Origin: an uncultured Flavobacterium sp.
Lineage (GTDB): Bacteria > Bacteroidota > Bacteroidia > Flavobacteriales > Flavobacteriaceae
DNA: 38,950 nucleotides
Reading direction: 5' to 3'
Assembly: GCF_946220915.1 (NCBI RefSeq)
Contig: NZ_CAMIHH010000018.1
Coordinates: 1-38,950 of the forward strand
The position numbers and the translations under genes were made by a program. Shown here in pieces: positions 9,223-17,851 of this stretch. Position 1 is the first letter of the stretch. Each line of letters begins with the position of its first letter. Below the pieces are notes generated by a model. The model saw nothing but the letters and a program-made list of their open reading frames with translations, made no database searches and was not told the origin of the DNA.

Positions 9223-10308
9223 TCATATTTTTTTGCCCGAAGCCTCAAGGTTACGCTCAATCTTGTGGCCCGGCCTGCTCCACCTGGGCTTTTCGCCCAG
9301 CGATGCAAATTCCGAATCTTCGGCTTCAACGGTTTTAGGCTGCGATACCTTTGTAAAAGGCTTTTGCGGTACGAGCCCAAGCATTTCAAACATTTTCATG
9401 TCTTCGTTTACATCGGGATTGGGCGTAGTAAGCAGCTTATCACCGGCAAATATGGAATTTGCACCCGCAAAAAAGCACATTGCCTGGCCTTCGCGGCTCA
9501 TTTGCGTGCGCCCGGCCGAAAGCCTTACCTGGGTTTCGGGCATTACGATCCGGGTGGTCGCTACCATGCGTATCATTTCCCATATTTCCACAGGCTTTTC
9601 ATCTTCCATCGGCGTGCCTTCTACTGCAACCAACGCATTTATGGGCACCGATTCCGGCTGCGGGTTGAGCGATGCAAGCGCTACAAGCATCCCGGCGCGG
9701 TCGGCCACGCTTTCGCCCATTCCTATTATACCGCCACTACACACAGTAACGTTGGTTTTCCTGACATTTTCAATGGTTTGAAGGCGGTCTTCAAATCCAC
9801 GTGTGGAAATTACTTCCTTATAATACTCTTCAGATGTATCAAGATTGTGATTATAGGCATATAGCCCTGCCTCTGCCAGCCGTGCCGCCTGGTTTTCGGT
9901 AAGCATGCCCAATGTACAGCAAACTTCCATATCCAGCTTATTGATGGTACGCACCATTTCGAGCACACTGTCAAACTCCGGGCCATCCTTTACATTGCGC
10001 CATGCTGCACCCATGCACACCCGCGACGATCCGCTTGCTTTGGCGCGTAGTGCCTGTGCCTTTACCTGCTGGACGCTCATAAGGTCATTGCCTTGTATAT
10101 CGGTATGGTAACGCGCTGCCTGTGGGCAGTACCCACAATCTTCGGGGCAGCCGCCCGTCTTTATGGATAGCAGCGTAGATACCTGCACCACATTAGGATC
10201 ATGGTTTTGCCTGTGTACAGACGCTGCTTCAAAAAGCAGGTCCATCATGGGCTTGTTATAAAGCGCTATTATCTCGTCTTTTGTCCAGTTGTGCCTTGTG
10301 ATGCTCAT
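9223..10308 (-). CDS. bioB: Biotin synthase
   Basis: Radical SAM enzyme that inserts sulphur into dethiobiotin in the last step of biotin synthesis. The radical SAM cluster motif is visible as GCPEDCGYCPQ, with cysteines at about residues 54, 58 and 61 when counted from the ATG at 10308. Further family blocks are CMGAAWRN, CCTLGML, YNHNLDTS, CSGGIIGMGE and FFAGANSIFAGDKLLTT. Length (361 residues) is normal. An in-frame upstream start at 10332 exists, but family members begin MSITRHNWT, and a -7 box at 10330-10337 would overlap the longer start, so 10308 is preferred. No other bio genes are in the window. Upstream on the same strand is a small membrane protein gene with a 69-base gap. Confidence 0.95.
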   Translation of the reverse strand: MSITRHNWTKDEIIALYNKPMMDLLFEAASVHRQNHDPNVVQVSTLLSIKTGGCPEDCGYCPQAARYHTDIQGNDLMSVQQVKAQALRAKASGSSRVCMGAAWRNVKDGPEFDSVLEMVRTINKLDMEVCCTLGMLTENQAARLAEAGLYAYNHNLDTSEEYYKEVISTRGFEDRLQTIENVRKTNVTVCSGGIIGMGESVADRAGMLVALASLNPQPESVPINALVAVEGTPMEDEKPVEIWEMIRMVATTRIVMPETQVRLSAGRTQMSREGQAMCFFAGANSIFAGDKLLTTPNPDVNEDMKMFEMLGLVPQKPFTKVSQPKTVEAEDSEFASLGEKPRWSRPGHKIERNLEASGKKI

Positions 10309-10350
10309 AACGGAATTTTTAAGTTGCCTCAAAAATAGTGAAATTCCGTT
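10309..10350 (-). promoter_or_regulatory. bioB upstream inverted repeat flanking a candidate -7 box
   Basis: Perfect 10-base arms (AACGGAATTT at 10309-10318, complement at 10341-10350) are 22 bases apart, and the near arm touches the bioB ATG. Between them, on the minus strand at 10337-10330, is TATTTTTG, an exact TAnnTTTG match. The best upstream TTG (10365-10363) has a 25-base spacer, slightly long. The arrangement suggests an operator around the promoter or an RNA hairpin next to the start. It does not resemble the E. coli BirA operator. Confidence 0.5.
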
Positions 10351-10377
10351 GTAAATTCAGGCCAACGCACCTAAAGA

Positions 10378-10851
10378 TTAGTGCGCCCTGTGGGCTTTAT
10401 CGTCCACTTCGTTGATTTTCTCAACTTTATCTTTCCAGAACTGCATTAGCGCAAATGACACGATTATAGATGCAGCCATCCCTTCGAGGAACAGGCCGAA
10501 GCTAAATTCGCCTATTTCCGGCTCACCGCCGCCAAAAATATAACTGTGGGGGAAATTCTGAAGATACTCGGTACCACCATTATATTCTGCATATAGTATA
10601 AAACTGAAAATACCTAATAAAAGGCTTACCATTGCCGTAAGGATTCCTGCAATAAGATTGGTAAAATACCCATCTATATGATCTTTAAAATTGCCTTTTA
10701 TGGTCCTGTTCACTCCATATATTACAAAAATGAAATTTACGAGCCTCAGGTAAATCTGGTCTTTAAGACCGGCAGCTTCCATTATAAGGAAAAACGCAGC
10801 AATGGCAATATAAATGATCAAACCGTTGATTAAGATTCTTGAAACTTTCAT
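10378..10851 (-). CDS. Small membrane protein of unknown function
   Basis: A 157-residue protein with about four hydrophobic segments: residues about 8-26, 37-46 (short), 64-88 and 121-138. A charged tail follows (KDKVEKINEVDDKAHRAH). I do not recognise the family; it looks like one of the short DUF4199-like or similar membrane proteins common in Flavobacteriia, but that is only a resemblance. It precedes bioB by 69 bases on the same strand, but the gap holds a bioB promoter candidate, so co-transcription is uncertain. The 263 bases upstream of it (10852-11114) are AT-rich with no recognisable gene; they contain a short palindrome TTCGGCCGAA at 11064-11073. Confidence 0.65.
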   Translation of the reverse strand: MKVSRILINGLIIYIAIAAFFLIMEAAGLKDQIYLRLVNFIFVIYGVNRTIKGNFKDHIDGYFTNLIAGILTAMVSLLLGIFSFILYAEYNGGTEYLQNFPHSYIFGGGEPEIGEFSFGLFLEGMAASIIVSFALMQFWKDKVEKINEVDDKAHRAH

Positions 10852-11114
10852 ATTCTTTGTTTTTGTTTTATAATTCAGTTAATTCGCTTCAGTATACTAT
10901 CTTATAATAGATATCAGATTGAAGTTTGCCTGCTGTTTGCTATTGCGGCGCAGCCAATCCTTACCCGAATTTAGCTATAAAAACGCATACCGGAATATGA
11001 ATTAATAAAATTTTAATAAAAGAAATATGATTAAATTAAAGGATTGTTAAATAATTTGACCGTTTCGGCCGAACACATTATCTGTGACTTATTTCAACCT
11101 CTATATACCGCCTT

Positions 11115-12437
11115 TTAGGGGATATCCTTCCTGTGGTTTTCGTATAGCAGAATCCAGCTGCAATGCGAAAAATAGTTCCACTTTGCCGAAGCCAGGTCAA
11201 TGTCAGGGTCAATGAGCCTTCGATATGGGCCATTGTTTACCGAAACGTGCGTATCGGCATATACAGCCACATCCTGCCCCTGCTTTGTAAAATGTTCGCG
11301 GATGCGCTGTGCCATTTGCCATATCATATCGGGATGGGCTTCCATGTTGTTTTTTTGCTTATGGGTAAGGTTCCTGCTAAGGTCATAAAACAGCCGCTGC
11401 CCGGTTTTTTTATCCATCACCCTAAAGTCGGTATCGCCGCTGCGTGAGCGAAGCATCATACGCCAGCTCAGGCGATGGCCTTCTTCCGTCCACAGTACAT
11501 CGCCTTCAATCACATGATGGCGCAATGGCAAAAGAAGCTGTACTGCAAGGTAGGGCGCAAAAACGTATTTAAGGATGTTAGCGCCTTCACTACTAAAACC
11601 ATAACCGGCCACAACTGGCTTTTTACGCAGGAATACCTGCCTGATTTTTTCGGGAGGATAAAAAAACACTACAAAACTAAGCGCAAAGAAGGGGAAAATG
11701 CCTATTTGCAGTGTAATGGAATTGAATATATGGAAAATTACCGAGGCGATAAGCGCCATGGTCCTGGTCTTTTTGTAAAGCAGCAATGGCACTACCAGCA
11801 TATCGAACGCAATGCCTGCATAGGCTATGAAAAGGTAAAACCACTTTTGTGTCATGAACTCACGCAGCCCGTGGTTGGTAACAGAGCGTTCCAGCAAATC
11901 GCGGGTAAATGTCCCGTCGAGCCAGTCAGGATAAAACTTTGCCACAGTAGCGTAAAAATAAACAATGCTTACCTGCGCTATCATGATCCAGGAGCACCAT
12001 GCAGGCATAGTCAGCCTTTTGATGCCCGGGTCGAGCTTTGCGTCTAAAGAGGCATAACGGTGCGCAGGAAGGAAAAGCATGATAAAGCAAACAAGGAGCA
12101 ACAGGTAGTAATGATTGTTGTAGGAAGTTTTTTGCATAAAGTAAGAGCCTGCCCAAAGCAACGTAAATAACCCGATGCTAAGCCGGTATTTATATCCCAG
12201 CATTACCAAAAGCCCCAATATGCCCATAGCTGCAAAATACCAGTACATGCCGGTGCCCGGGAGGGGCTGCAGCCATTCCATCCCGATATGTGAAAAGGTA
12301 AATTTTACATCTGCCATATTGCTCTTTACCCAGCCGGTAAGTATGGCTCCAAAAGTTTCGCACGCCAATAAAAAACCCAGGAATATCCTGAAAACTACCA
12401 GTGGGGCATTATCTATTTCGCGAAACAGGCGATTCAT
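11115..12437 (-). CDS. HTTM domain (vitamin K-dependent gamma-carboxylase-like) membrane protein
   Basis: A 440-residue protein with multiple membrane helices over about residues 14-270 (for example VVFRIFLGFLLACETFGAI, YLLLLVCFIMLFLPAHRYASLD, MIAQVSIVYFYATVAKFYPDWL, IFHIFNSITLQIGIFPFF) and a soluble C-terminal part (about 290-440). HR(Y/W)ASLDA after a helix, the AKFYPDWLDG loop and the FHxxNSxxxxIGIFPF segment are typical of HTTM proteins related to vitamin K-dependent gamma-carboxylase. In bacteria the substrate is generally unknown, so carboxylase activity is not claimed. Its ATG overlaps the ribF stop codon by 4 bases (ATGA), indicating translation coupled to ribF. No clear terminator follows. 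Confidence 0.8.
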   Translation of the reverse strand: MNRLFREIDNAPLVVFRIFLGFLLACETFGAILTGWVKSNMADVKFTFSHIGMEWLQPLPGTGMYWYFAAMGILGLLVMLGYKYRLSIGLFTLLWAGSYFMQKTSYNNHYYLLLLVCFIMLFLPAHRYASLDAKLDPGIKRLTMPAWCSWIMIAQVSIVYFYATVAKFYPDWLDGTFTRDLLERSVTNHGLREFMTQKWFYLFIAYAGIAFDMLVVPLLLYKKTRTMALIASVIFHIFNSITLQIGIFPFFALSFVVFFYPPEKIRQVFLRKKPVVAGYGFSSEGANILKYVFAPYLAVQLLLPLRHHVIEGDVLWTEEGHRLSWRMMLRSRSGDTDFRVMDKKTGQRLFYDLSRNLTHKQKNNMEAHPDMIWQMAQRIREHFTKQGQDVAVYADTHVSVNNGPYRRLIDPDIDLASAKWNYFSHCSWILLYENHRKDIP

Positions 12438-13369
12438 GGCTTATGCATTTTAAAGTAGGCAATTGTATTTTCCCTGTCTTGAAGCAGCTGTTCCCTGAGT
12501 GCTTCTACCGATGCGAACTTTTGTTCGTCGCGCAGCCGTTGGTGCAGGTTCACCCTGATCTCTCTACCATAAAGGTCTTTATCGAGATCAAGAAGGTGCA
12601 CCTCTATGGACAGTGTGCCCCCCTCTACCGTAGGCCGCATGCCAATGTTCATCATTCCCTCCCTTACTACGCCATCAATAAGCGCCGTTACAACATATAC
12701 GCCATTATGAGGAATGAGTTTGTAATCTTCCTTCACAAAAATATTAGCAGTAGGAAATCCTATGGTCCTGCCCAGCTGTTTGCCTTTAACTACAATACCC
12801 GAAAGAAAATAAGGGTAACCAAGGTAGTTATTCGCGGTATCGACATCGCCGGCACCCAGGGCATTCCGTATCTTGGTAGAGCTTACCGATACTTCGTTTA
12901 CCGCAAGTGCAGAAATTTTTTCTACCTCAAATCCATATTCGCCGCCAAAGCGTATCAGGTCGTCAATATTTGCCGTACGGTTGCGCCCAAAGCGGTGGTC
13001 GTGGCCAATGATAATCTTTTGCACCTTAAGCCGCTCTACGAGAATTTCCTTTACAAACTCTTCGGCAGTAAGCCTTGAAAAAGCATGGTCAAACGGGTGG
13101 ACGACAAGGTTATCCAGCCCGTACTCATCGAGCATCTGTGCCTTCTCTTGTATTGTGCTTAACAGTTTTATACCCACATTCTGCTGCAATACCATCCGTG
13201 GATGTGGGAAAAAGGTAAGTACCAGGCTTTCGCATCCTGCTTCCCGGCCCGTAGCAATAAGCTTATTGAGAATACTGCGATGGCCTTTGTGCACGCCATC
13301 GAAAGTACCTAACGTTACAATTGTTTTAGTAGGGGACGTAAAATCCTGTATAGAATTGAAAATTTTCAA
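12434..13369 (-). CDS. ribF: Bifunctional riboflavin kinase / FAD synthetase
   Basis: Makes FMN from riboflavin and FAD from FMN. The N-terminal nucleotidyltransferase domain shows LGTFDGVHKGHRSIL (about residues 20-34) and IIGHDHRFGRNRTAN. The C-terminal flavokinase domain shows GRTIGFPTANI, NGVYVV and GMMNIGMRPTVEGG. The 311-residue length is normal. The start codon is TTG at 13369: the MKIFNSIQDF beginning fits the family, and the only nearby ATG (13379) is out of frame. A very good promoter lies 20 bases upstream. The HTTM gene overlaps its end and is probably co-transcribed. Confidence 0.95.
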   Translation of the reverse strand: MKIFNSIQDFTSPTKTIVTLGTFDGVHKGHRSILNKLIATGREAGCESLVLTFFPHPRMVLQQNVGIKLLSTIQEKAQMLDEYGLDNLVVHPFDHAFSRLTAEEFVKEILVERLKVQKIIIGHDHRFGRNRTANIDDLIRFGGEYGFEVEKISALAVNEVSVSSTKIRNALGAGDVDTANNYLGYPYFLSGIVVKGKQLGRTIGFPTANIFVKEDYKLIPHNGVYVVTALIDGVVREGMMNIGMRPTVEGGTLSIEVHLLDLDKDLYGREIRVNLHQRLRDEQKFASVEALREQLLQDRENTIAYFKMHKP

Positions 13370-13388
13370 ACTGCGGCATTAAGTTGGG

Positions 13389-13419
13389 CAAATTTAAAGA
13401 AAGCGCACTGCATGACAAA
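13389..13419 (-). promoter_or_regulatory. ribF promoter (TTTG-19-TAAATTTG)
   Basis: On the minus strand TTTG at 13419-13416 is followed after exactly 19 bases by TAAATTTG at 13396-13389. Both boxes match the Bacteroidota primary promoter consensus (TTTG / TAnnTTTG). Transcription would start near 13382, giving a leader of about 13 bases before the TTG start of ribF. Confidence 0.7.
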
Positions 13420-13554
13420 ATTTTGCAATATTTTAAAATAAGCATTTATTGCTCCCTGAGAGCAGGCAACTACCCTAAAAAAATGTTATTTCGGGGCACC
13501 ATAGTAAAGTACTGTGGCAAAAAGCTTACTTTAGTAGCTTTTAAATTCATTTCC

Positions 13555-16200
13555 ATGAAAAAACTTCTACTTTGCGTTTTATATATCACTGCCGCATTTT
13601 CTTACGGGCAAACACCTGTTTGGAATGCTGTCCCTAAACAAAAGCTGGCGACCGCAGCAAAACTGGAACGCAGCGCCACTCCCATTGCATTCCATACCTT
13701 TACCCTTAACCTGCACGAGCTGCAGGCAAGGCTTCAGGATGCGCCATCCCGTAACTCCGGGCAGGTATCAAACGCCATCATTCCTTTTCCGACAAGTAAC
13801 GGCAAACTGGAGAACTTCAGGGTCTATGAAGCTTCTGTATTACACCCTGATCTTGCGGTACAGCATCCCGGCATTAAATCGTACATTGGATCCGGTGTTG
13901 AAAATCCCGGCACATCCGTTCGCTTCAGCATAACGATGTTCGGAGTGCATGCCATGATCTTATCTGATGAAGGAACTACCTATACGGACCCTTATACGAC
14001 CGACCTTCAAAACTACATTGTGTATAGCAAAAAGGATGTAAAGGCAGCCCGTACTTTTCGCTGTGGCGTTACCGATGATCCTGCAACCCACAATGCCCCG
14101 CCGAGCACGATGGCAGACGACGGCGTTTTCAGGACGTACCGCCTGGCATTGGCCTGTACCATTGAATATGCTGCATACCATGTAAATGCCGCTGGCCTGG
14201 CCAACGCCTCGCTGGAAGATAAAAAAGATGCCGTACTTGCCGCCATGAACGTTACCATGACACGCGTAAATGGCGTGTATGAAAGGGATATGTCGCTTAC
14301 CATGCAGATAGTTCCCAACAATGAAAACATTATATTCATTACTTCAGACAACCTCCAGAACAACAATGAGGGAGCCCTGATCAACCAGATCCAGGCGGTC
14401 ATAGACAATGGCATCGGCTGGTCAAATTATGATATTGGCCATGTGTTCAGCACAGGCGGCGGCGGCGTTGCATCATTAGGCTCGGTATGTTCCCAATTCA
14501 AGGCCGAGGGGGTTACGGGCAGGCCTGCACCCATCAACGATCCTTTTGACATTGACTACGTAGCCCACGAGATGGGCCACCAGTTTGGCGCGACCCACAC
14601 CTTTAACAATTCCTTCCAACGATCTGCCGGGACTGCGGTAGAGCCGGGAAGCGGCAGCACCATCATGGCCTATGCCGGAATAAGCGCGCCTAACGTTCAA
14701 AACAACTCAGACGACTATTTCCATGCCGTGAGCCTTAACCAGATGTTTAATTTTGTAAATGGAGGCGGTGGTTGTGCAACGGAAGTTGCCAATAACAATA
14801 CCCCTCCGATAATTGCCCCGCTACCTACCTATAACATACCGAAAGGAACGGCTTTTATCCTGAAGGGGAATGCTACAGACACTGATGGCGACACGCTGAC
14901 CTATTGCTGGGAGCAGACAAATTCCAATGGCGCAAACGCTACGGTAAACCAGCCACCTTCGGCAAACAGTACAACAGGGCCCAATTTCCGGTCGCTGGAT
15001 CCTTCCCTCTCGCCCAACAGGTATATGCCTGCATTATCCAGCGTACTCAACAACGACCTTACCCCGACTTGGGAGGTGGTGCCCTCTGTAGGACGCGCAC
15101 TGAATTTTGCACTAACCGTAAGGGATAACAATACGCCAAACGGCGGCCAGACGGCACGGCGCAACATGAACGTGATTGCAATCAATGCCGCCGGGCCGTT
15201 TACCGTAACCTCTCAAAACCAGGAAAATATTTCCTGGGAGCACGGCAGTTCACAAACCATTACCTGGAATGTGGCCGGAACAACGGGCAACGGCATTAAT
15301 ACTGCCAGCGTAAACATACTTCTATCTACCGATGGCGGCCTTACCTGGCCTACTGTGCTGGCCGCCAATACGCCAAACGACGGATCGCAAACCGTTACTG
15401 CGCCAAACGTAGATGCAGCATCATGCCGCATCATGGTCGAAGCGGCAGGTAATATTTATTATGCGGTTAACCAAAATCCGTTTTCCATAGGCGTAGAAGT
15501 AATTACCGAATGCACAACCTATACCAATAACACTGCAACAGCAATACCAGACAATAATGACAACCTTACCTTTTCTGTTATAAACGTGCCGGGCAGCGCA
15601 ATTATTCAAAGTGTAAAAGTTGGCGTAAACATTACGCACACCTATGTAGGGGACCTTGGGCTCTTAGTTGCCCGACCTGATGAGTCGCAGGCCATACTGT
15701 GGCAACAGCTATGCGGCAGTAATAACGACCTTAATGTTACCTTTAGCGATACGGGATCGGCTGTCAGCTGTGGTTCGCCAACTACAGGCCTCATTACTCC
15801 CGTACAGCCGCTATCGGTATTTGAAGGTGCGCAGGCTCAGGGCGACTGGCTGCTGGCCTTTGCCGATTTCGGACCAGGTGATACGGGAACAGTCAACTCG
15901 TGGTCGTTAGAGATATGCTCCCAAAGCATAACCGCTGTCGATGAACTGTCCTTAAAAAACTTTACGCTATACCCTAATCCTAACAATGGGAGCTTTACCG
16001 TAGGCTTCACTTCCGATACCGCTAATGCCATCCGGATCGGCGTGCATGACATGAGGGGCCGTGCAGTGTACAACGCCGACTTTGAAAACACAGGGCTTTT
16101 TTCCGGCAATATAAACCTCTCCAATGTTCAATCGGGTGTTTACCTTGTAACCGTAGAGGATGGCGCAAAAAAAGCCGTGCGGAAGGTCATTATAAAGTAA
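13555..16200 (+). CDS. Secreted reprolysin-like zinc metalloprotease with P-domain and T9SS type A sorting domain
   Basis: An 881-residue protein from the ATG at 13555, where a clear signal peptide begins (MKKLLLCVLYITAAFSYGQ); the open frame extends upstream but without such a leader. A pro-region is followed by a metzincin catalytic domain with HEMGHQFGATH at residues 338-348, whose three histidines bind zinc, and a Met-turn (STIMAYAG). Two immunoglobulin-like segments follow (about 430-640), then a proprotein-convertase-type P-domain (about 650-790, ending WSLEICSQ). The type A sorting domain closes it (FTLYPNPNNGSFTV ... SGVYLVTVEDG). It is predicted to be exported by T9SS as an extracellular endopeptidase. 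Its substrate cannot be told from sequence. It is divergent from ribF. Confidence 0.9.
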   Translation: MKKLLLCVLYITAAFSYGQTPVWNAVPKQKLATAAKLERSATPIAFHTFTLNLHELQARLQDAPSRNSGQVSNAIIPFPTSNGKLENFRVYEASVLHPDLAVQHPGIKSYIGSGVENPGTSVRFSITMFGVHAMILSDEGTTYTDPYTTDLQNYIVYSKKDVKAARTFRCGVTDDPATHNAPPSTMADDGVFRTYRLALACTIEYAAYHVNAAGLANASLEDKKDAVLAAMNVTMTRVNGVYERDMSLTMQIVPNNENIIFITSDNLQNNNEGALINQIQAVIDNGIGWSNYDIGHVFSTGGGGVASLGSVCSQFKAEGVTGRPAPINDPFDIDYVAHEMGHQFGATHTFNNSFQRSAGTAVEPGSGSTIMAYAGISAPNVQNNSDDYFHAVSLNQMFNFVNGGGGCATEVANNNTPPIIAPLPTYNIPKGTAFILKGNATDTDGDTLTYCWEQTNSNGANATVNQPPSANSTTGPNFRSLDPSLSPNRYMPALSSVLNNDLTPTWEVVPSVGRALNFALTVRDNNTPNGGQTARRNMNVIAINAAGPFTVTSQNQENISWEHGSSQTITWNVAGTTGNGINTASVNILLSTDGGLTWPTVLAANTPNDGSQTVTAPNVDAASCRIMVEAAGNIYYAVNQNPFSIGVEVITECTTYTNNTATAIPDNNDNLTFSVINVPGSAIIQSVKVGVNITHTYVGDLGLLVARPDESQAILWQQLCGSNNDLNVTFSDTGSAVSCGSPTTGLITPVQPLSVFEGAQAQGDWLLAFADFGPGDTGTVNSWSLEICSQSITAVDELSLKNFTLYPNPNNGSFTVGFTSDTANAIRIGVHDMRGRAVYNADFENTGLFSGNINLSNVQSGVYLVTVEDGAKKAVRKVIIK

Positions 16201-16276
16201 ATGTCCGTCGCATCAACAACTCCGCACATAAGGAGTGCCTGGAAAATGAGTGGCATTCACATGAAATATTAATGAT

Positions 16277-16909
16277 ATGAAATTCTCAAAAATCATTACA
16301 CTGTGCTCATTTGGATTTATTGCGGCATGCAGCAATAAAAGGGAAACGGAAAATGCAGCAATAATTCCTGATTTCAGCATTGATGCCAAGGAGGCCGACT
16401 GGGACAGGAATGAAATCGATAAGCTGGTAAAAGGCACCTACAAATGGCTCGATACAGTAAAAACGCCTGGTGCGTTCCGTCCATTTGTGAAGGACAGCAT
16501 GATAGTAGGGTATGACCGCATTGCCCAAAACCTGCATATGGTGCAGCTGGATAAGTCCGGTTATTTTGCCACAGAATTTATAGATAACATTGCGCGTATA
16601 TTCAATGAGCAGGATGAATTGCTCCGGAGCGGTAAGGCAAAGTGGCTTGAGGGTGACATGCCGCCTTTTGGCTATCCTGATGTGAACGCGTGGTGTGGGT
16701 GCCAGGACTCACCGACTGATGATTACGACACGATGAACGTAGTCATTGAAAAAATGACTTCAGGGACTGCTGAGCTGTACTGGAACTGGACAGGTTTTGG
16801 CAAAGACTGGGAAAATGAACACTACCACATAAAAACTGTAAAGGTAAATGGAAAGTGGAAAATTGCCTGGATGGAGGGTTGGGATTATGAGAAAAATGTG
16901 AAGATCTAA
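16277..16909 (+). CDS. Small putative lipoprotein of unknown function
   Basis: A 210-residue protein beginning with a lipoprotein signal: a hydrophobic stretch ending IAAC, with Cys18 as the lipidation site. The mature part has a tryptophan-rich end (ELYWNWTGFGKDWENEH, WKIAWMEGWDY) and a YKWLDTV segment, reminiscent of DUF3828 / NTF2-like secreted proteins. I cannot assign a function. It lies 76 bases after the metalloprotease on the same strand, so co-transcription is possible. It converges with the next gene, with only 9 bases between stop codons and no hairpin there. Confidence 0.7.
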   Translation: MKFSKIITLCSFGFIAACSNKRETENAAIIPDFSIDAKEADWDRNEIDKLVKGTYKWLDTVKTPGAFRPFVKDSMIVGYDRIAQNLHMVQLDKSGYFATEFIDNIARIFNEQDELLRSGKAKWLEGDMPPFGYPDVNAWCGCQDSPTDDYDTMNVVIEKMTSGTAELYWNWTGFGKDWENEHYHIKTVKVNGKWKIAWMEGWDYEKNVKI

Positions 16910-16918
16910 ACGGCGGAC

Positions 16919-17425
16919 CTACTGCATCTCTTTATCCAGCCGTACCCAAACCGAATTGTTTTTTACCGTAGCGTCAAGCATATCCACATCGAGCCTTAAA
17001 GCGATCCTGTACGCCATATCGTAGGCGGGCCTGATATCCTCACTGGTAAAAATGGTAAAGTGGCGGGAGGTATTGTACCACACATTTACATCATACACAT
17101 CCTCTTCTTTTTTGAAGACAGAAACATATTCGATATTCGGCAGGTACTCCCAATTACCAATTTTTATTTTCCAAAGCGCCAGTTCCTTTTTAAACCTTCT
17201 GTTGGGCAGGTCAAACTTAAGGTTGGTTACTGCGGAGAAGCGCATGCCTGCCAGGAATAAACCAACGCTCACCTGTAATATATCAATGTAATCGTCAAGT
17301 GCGTTATCCAAAAATAAAAGGCAAATCATGCCCAGCACGCCCGCATAGCACAGGCAAGACACAGGACGATGCCATGCAGGCCTCCTGCCCTCGCTGATGA
17401 TGATGTCTTTACCTTTGGGATCCAT
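16919..17425 (-). CDS. Small membrane-associated protein of unknown function
   Basis: A 168-residue protein with two hydrophobic segments near the N-terminus (about residues 22-40 and 50-64: SCLCYAGVLGMICLLFL and ILQVSVGLFLAGM). A soluble beta-rich part follows (NLKFDLPNRRFKKELALWKIKIGNWEYLP). The layout resembles small bacterial PH-like membrane proteins, but I do not recognise a named family. Its ATG is only 16 bases after the atpC terminator hairpin, so it depends either on read-through or on a promoter hidden in that short gap. Confidence 0.65.
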   Translation of the reverse strand: MDPKGKDIIISEGRRPAWHRPVSCLCYAGVLGMICLLFLDNALDDYIDILQVSVGLFLAGMRFSAVTNLKFDLPNRRFKKELALWKIKIGNWEYLPNIEYVSVFKKEEDVYDVNVWYNTSRHFTIFTSEDIRPAYDMAYRIALRLDVDMLDATVKNNSVWVRLDKEMQ

Positions 17426-17443
17426 AACTGCAAGTATACAAAA

Positions 17444-17468
17444 AAGCCCCTTCAGATTGAAGGGGCTT
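17444..17468 (-). terminator. Terminator of the atpD-atpC operon
   Basis: Perfect 10-base GC-rich arms (AAGCCCCTTC at 17444-17453, complement at 17459-17468) with a 5-base loop, followed on the minus strand by a run of six Ts. It begins 20 bases after the atpC stop. Confidence 0.85.
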
Positions 17469-17488
17469 CCATATTTTATCCGGCTGAA

Positions 17489-17776
17489 TTAATCCACCAG
17501 AATGATGATCCTGTTGTCTTTAAGTTCCAGGGTCCCCGACTTGATGTGCAGGACGAACTTATCATCTTTCTCCAGTTTCTCGAACTTTACAGAGAAATCC
17601 TTATTGGTCTTGAAATCAGGCACACCTATCTTAATGTCGCCTTCAACCAGTACTGCAACAATGTTCGCGTGGTTGTTCAACATCTGGAATTCGCCATCCG
17701 ATCCCGGAACGGTTACCGAGGTAACGCCCCCCTTAAACAAATGCCCTTCTGGCGATACTATTTCTAATAATAACAT
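17489..17776 (-). CDS. atpC: F1F0 ATP synthase epsilon subunit (short form)
   Basis: A 95-residue protein with the N-terminal beta-sandwich of F1 epsilon: MLLLEIVSPEGHLFKGGVTSVTVPGSDGEFQMLNNHANIVA, the standard P.G......V..V..PG..G.F..L..H........ pattern. It is part of the rotor stalk of the F1 motor. The protein stops where the C-terminal two-helix inhibitory domain would begin, so it should lack epsilon-type self-inhibition through those helices. Short epsilon subunits are usual in this phylum. It lies 71 bases after atpD on the same strand, the only other ATP synthase gene present. Confidence 0.93.
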   Translation of the reverse strand: MLLLEIVSPEGHLFKGGVTSVTVPGSDGEFQMLNNHANIVAVLVEGDIKIGVPDFKTNKDFSVKFEKLEKDDKFVLHIKSGTLELKDNRIIILVD

Positions 17777-17817
17777 AGTTTCTTAGTTATAAGTTGACGG
17801 TTAACGGTTAACGGCCT

Positions 17818-17851
17818 GTAAACTGTTAACTGTAAACCGTTAACAGTTTAC
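17818..17851 (-). repeat. Intercistronic inverted repeat covering the atpD stop codon
   Basis: Perfect 13-base arms (GTAAACTGTTAAC at 17818-17830, complement at 17839-17851) with an 8-base loop. The arm nearer atpD includes its TAA stop (17848-17850). The surrounding 60 bases are built from variants of GTTAAC and GTAAAC, including two tandem copies of GGTTAAC. Without a T-run it is not a classical terminator. It may set the atpD:atpC ratio or protect mRNA ends. Confidence 0.6.

Noticed and set aside
11064..11073. Ten-base palindrome TTCGGCCGAA as an operator
   Set aside because: It is isolated, lies downstream of the HTTM gene and far upstream of the small membrane protein gene, and palindromes of this length occur by chance.
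13384..13554. Extended N-terminus of the metalloprotease from 13384
   Set aside because: The extra 57 residues do not form a signal peptide, overlap the ribF promoter region, and are followed by a perfect signal peptide at 13555.
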